From contig UBUL01000025.1 in NCBI GenBank assembly GCA_900468625.1, positions 24,369-88,368 of the forward strand: 64,000 bases of DNA, in the 5' to 3' direction. The translations under genes were made by a program, and so were the position numbers. Below the pieces are notes generated by a model. The model was not told the DNA's origin and searched no databases. It saw only the letters and a list, made by a program, of their open reading frames with translations. This document shows positions 62,066 through 64,000 of the stretch, in pieces; within the stretch, counting starts at the first letter, position 1, and each line of letters starts with the position of its first letter. The DNA is from Hyphomicrobiales bacterium. Lineage in GTDB: Bacteria; Pseudomonadota; Alphaproteobacteria; Rhizobiales; Rhizobiaceae.

Positions 62066-62979
62066 GCGAATGTCAAAGCCTTCAGCGCGGCCTTTGGCAG
62101 GAAGTCCCGCTTCCTTCGTCAACTCGCCGGCAGCCAGGCCGATCTCATCTTGCGGAAACGATCAGGCGTCTATTGTATCCTTCCGACAGGGAGGCGGGCC
62201 TCGATGGGTTGAGACTTTCGGCCCATCCGGAACCAGAAGCGAAAAGCCGAACCGAGCGGCTGCGGGCAATTCTCTGCGAGTGCTGCAGTCATCAAAGCGG
62301 GCGCATCGATCTGCAAAATCCGCCCGCCGATCTTGATCGTTACCGGCGGTTTCTGGAATTCCTGTACCGCTTCTTCCACGACATGGACCCGCTTTATCGT
62401 CACGATGAGGTTGCCCTGCTTCTGCCTGATGTGGAACGGCGCCGTCGTCGGCTCGCCTTCATCGCGAAAGACATGGCTGATATCGGCGCGCCAGTTCCCT
62501 TTCTCCTCCCTGGCGAAGACTACCTGATCGATCTTGCAAGCGCTCTTGGCTGGCTCTATTTGGCGGAAGCCTTCCATTTCGCTGCGACATCCCTTCTGAT
62601 CCAGGCTGCCGGGCCTGCCTTTTCCAACAGCTTCGTCGCTCGCCACCTGCTCACGGCATTGGGTGATCGCACGTCGCAATGGCGAATTTTCTCAAGTCTG
62701 CTCGACAAGCCAGATCTCGATGCGGAAGCTGAAAAGCGAACCAAGGAAGGCGTCAGACAGGCCCATGCACATCTTTGCGGCTTACAGTCAGGCGCGTCCA
62801 CGCGAATACCCTCAACGCCAATCAGGCACAATGTATTGTCCCGAAAGCTCGCTTTTAGCGGAGTTGCACGCCAAATCATTTCGGAACGATCAGGCTTCCC
62901 CGCCGAGAAATTGCTGGAGACGGGGCACGACGAAATCGAGAAACACGCGCACGCGCTGCGGCATGCGGGCACCGCCTAG
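62062..62979 (+). CDS. Heme oxygenase-like protein (HemO/PigA-type) with altered distal helix
   Basis: The 305-residue frame starts at ATG 62062, overlapping the SDR stop by 4 nt. Residues about 90-240 match bacterial heme oxygenases: RYRRFLEFLYRFFHDMDPLY, LGWLYLAEAF, FVARHLLTALGDRTSQWRIF. The distal helix lacks the glycines that sit over heme in typical enzymes (AEAFHFAATSLL instead of a GSKLGA-type run). The region where the proximal His belongs reads CECCSHQ, so the ligand may be shifted or lost. An 80-residue N-terminal and a 65-residue C-terminal extension are unusual. The last 90 nt overlap the convergent LysR gene. Confidence 0.7.
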   Translation: MSECQSLQRGLWQEVPLPSSTRRQPGRSHLAETIRRLLYPSDREAGLDGLRLSAHPEPEAKSRTERLRAILCECCSHQSGRIDLQNPPADLDRYRRFLEFLYRFFHDMDPLYRHDEVALLLPDVERRRRRLAFIAKDMADIGAPVPFLLPGEDYLIDLASALGWLYLAEAFHFAATSLLIQAAGPAFSNSFVARHLLTALGDRTSQWRIFSSLLDKPDLDAEAEKRTKEGVRQAHAHLCGLQSGASTRIPSTPIRHNVLSRKLAFSGVARQIISERSGFPAEKLLETGHDEIEKHAHALRHAGTA

Positions 62980-63798
62980 GAAGACCGCATGAATCTGTTC
63001 CTCGTCGGACTCGATGACGTCGGCAAGCACCTCGACGAGACGACCGGCGGCCAGATCGGCGCGTACATGATAGTCACCCATGCGCGCAAGCCCGACACCC
63101 GCAAGCGCCATTCGCCGTACGGTTTCGCCGTTATTGGCAAGCAATGAACTCGTCATGGCGCGATCGGCGATGCGACCGCTTTCCTTGACCGGCCAGACCG
63201 GTGCAGCGCGGCGGAAATTGAACCCCAGGCAATTGTGCCGGGAGAGGTCGTCGACGGTGCGTGGCACCCCATGGCGATCGAGATAGCCGGGCGCGGCCAC
63301 GATCTTGCGGCGGGCGATGCCGATACGCCGCGCAATCATACCTGAATCGGGCAGTGGCCCCACCCGAAAAGCAATGTCGGTGCGATCGAGATAAAGGTCG
63401 ACGATTTCGTCGGACAGTGAAAGATCGATCACGACGTTGGGATAGATCCGCCAGAATTCGGGCAAGAGCGGCTCAAGACCCAGCACGCCCAAGGGAACGG
63501 AGATGCTGACCCGTACCGTGCCGCCTGTCGTCTTCGCACCCTTTGCCAGTTCCTGCTCGACCTCGTCGAGGTCGTGCAGAAGGGCCTGACTGCGCTCATA
63601 GTAGATCCGGCCTTCCAAGGTCAGTGACAGCCGCCGGGTAGAGCGTTCGACCAGGCGCACGCCGAGCCTCGCCTCGATACGCGAGATCAGCTTGCTGACG
63701 GTCGATGGCGTCATGCGCAGCAGCCGCGCCGCTTCCGAGAAGCTGCCGGCTTCCACCACGCGAAGAAATACCTGCATCTCGCCGGCGCGATTGTCCAT
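62890..63798 (-). CDS. LysR-family transcriptional regulator
   Basis: The 302-residue protein has the LysR helix-turn-helix (VFLRVVEAGSFSEAARLLRMTPSTVSKLISRIE) at residues 9-41 and a PBP-like effector domain ending VRVFLDFVVPRLQQFLGGEA, a natural C-terminus. The start chosen is ATG 63798 (alternatives 63810 and 63906). It is convergent with the heme-oxygenase-like gene and overlaps it by 90 nt. It reads away from a possible gene starting at 63995. A short palindrome lies 25 nt upstream and may be its operator. Confidence 0.92.
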   Translation of the reverse strand: MDNRAGEMQVFLRVVEAGSFSEAARLLRMTPSTVSKLISRIEARLGVRLVERSTRRLSLTLEGRIYYERSQALLHDLDEVEQELAKGAKTTGGTVRVSISVPLGVLGLEPLLPEFWRIYPNVVIDLSLSDEIVDLYLDRTDIAFRVGPLPDSGMIARRIGIARRKIVAAPGYLDRHGVPRTVDDLSRHNCLGFNFRRAAPVWPVKESGRIADRAMTSSLLANNGETVRRMALAGVGLARMGDYHVRADLAAGRLVEVLADVIESDEEQIHAVFLGGARMPQRVRVFLDFVVPRLQQFLGGEA

Positions 63799-63822
63799 GA
63801 AACCACTCATCTTTGATTTGGC

Positions 63823-63839
63823 TTCACAAATAATGTGAA
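63823..63839. promoter_or_regulatory. Palindrome upstream of the LysR gene
   Basis: TTCACA-AATAA-TGTGAA is a perfect 6-bp inverted repeat with T/A at the ends, which fits the T-N11-A LysR core in size. It lies 25 nt before the regulator start. Confidence 0.5.
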
Positions 63840-63994
63840 AACCTGCCCAATTATCAAGCGCGATTGCACCCTCTATTTCATAGGCGGAAAGCACGACGCA
63901 CTTCAAGTCCGGCGCTCAATTCCATCCAATGCGGCCGTGGCTGGCCAATCGTCAGCCCGGCCTTGCTCCGCAATGGGACGCCTAAGGAGATGGC

Positions 63995-64000
63995 ATGAAT
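63995..64000 (+). CDS. Possible start of a gene beyond the window
   Basis: ATG 63995 follows AAGGAGA by 4 nt and is divergent from the LysR gene, as expected for its target. Only two codons are in the window, so nothing can be said about the product. Confidence 0.4.

Overview
The window looks like accessory or plasmid-type DNA of an alphaproteobacterium of the Rhizobium group. The reasons are the roughly 60% GC coding style, a RopA-type porin, the ku/ligD arrangement, an IalB-family protein, a CsgH-type curli chaperone, and dispersed ~100-bp intergenic palindromes of the kind common in Rhizobiaceae. No rRNA, tRNA, CRISPR array, replication origin or intact insertion sequence was recognised. 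The species assignment is inference; no 16S or core marker is present.

Layout. 1-618 is the 5' part of a CHASE-domain membrane signalling protein. 955-13513 (minus) is a dense respiratory nitrate reductase operon, narK(fused)-narG-narH-narJ-narI, followed by a parvulin PPIase, a 100-aa orphan, moeA and a DUF2478 gene. A NarR-like Crp/Fnr regulator reads away from it, with FNR-type boxes between. 14823-20054 is a sugar ABC system (lacI-ATPase-permease-binding protein) divergent from a FucU/RbsD mutarotase, with a LacI-type operator between. 20325-24820 holds stress-type genes: two DUF892 ferritin-like proteins, two tiny hydrophilic proteins and an Nramp-related carrier. 25071-29369 is an NHEJ island (ku-ligD convergent with a second ku). 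29635-34365 contains small or hypothetical genes and long non-coding stretches, including a fragment of a betaine-type binding protein.

34432-36874 is a divergent XRE regulator/DHA2 exporter pair. 37981-44486 is an expanded curli locus: three curlin-repeat proteins, one with about 30 repeats, plus CsgF-, CsgH- and CsgG-like proteins and a small secreted protein. It is followed by an IalB-family protein, a two-winged-helix putative regulator and a TPR/ATP-grasp protein. 49117-54317 is a LysR regulator divergent from emrA-emrB-adenylate cyclase. Then come a porin, a CoA-transferase, an FCD-type regulator, an autotransporter with a propeller-like passenger, an SDR/heme-oxygenase-like gene pair and a LysR regulator.

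How the genes fit together. The nar operon gives anaerobic nitrate respiration with its own uptake, cofactor and maturation genes. At least four candidate EcfG-type (GGAAC-N16/17-sGTT) promoters precede the ferritin-like, small-protein and ku genes, suggesting one general-stress regulon. The curli locus is the most unusual part: it has chaperone and secretion parts but no recognisable CsgD or CsgE, and it contains a giant multi-repeat curlin. Many starts were moved inward from the longest reading frame on the basis of Shine-Dalgarno sequences; these choices are stated per gene.
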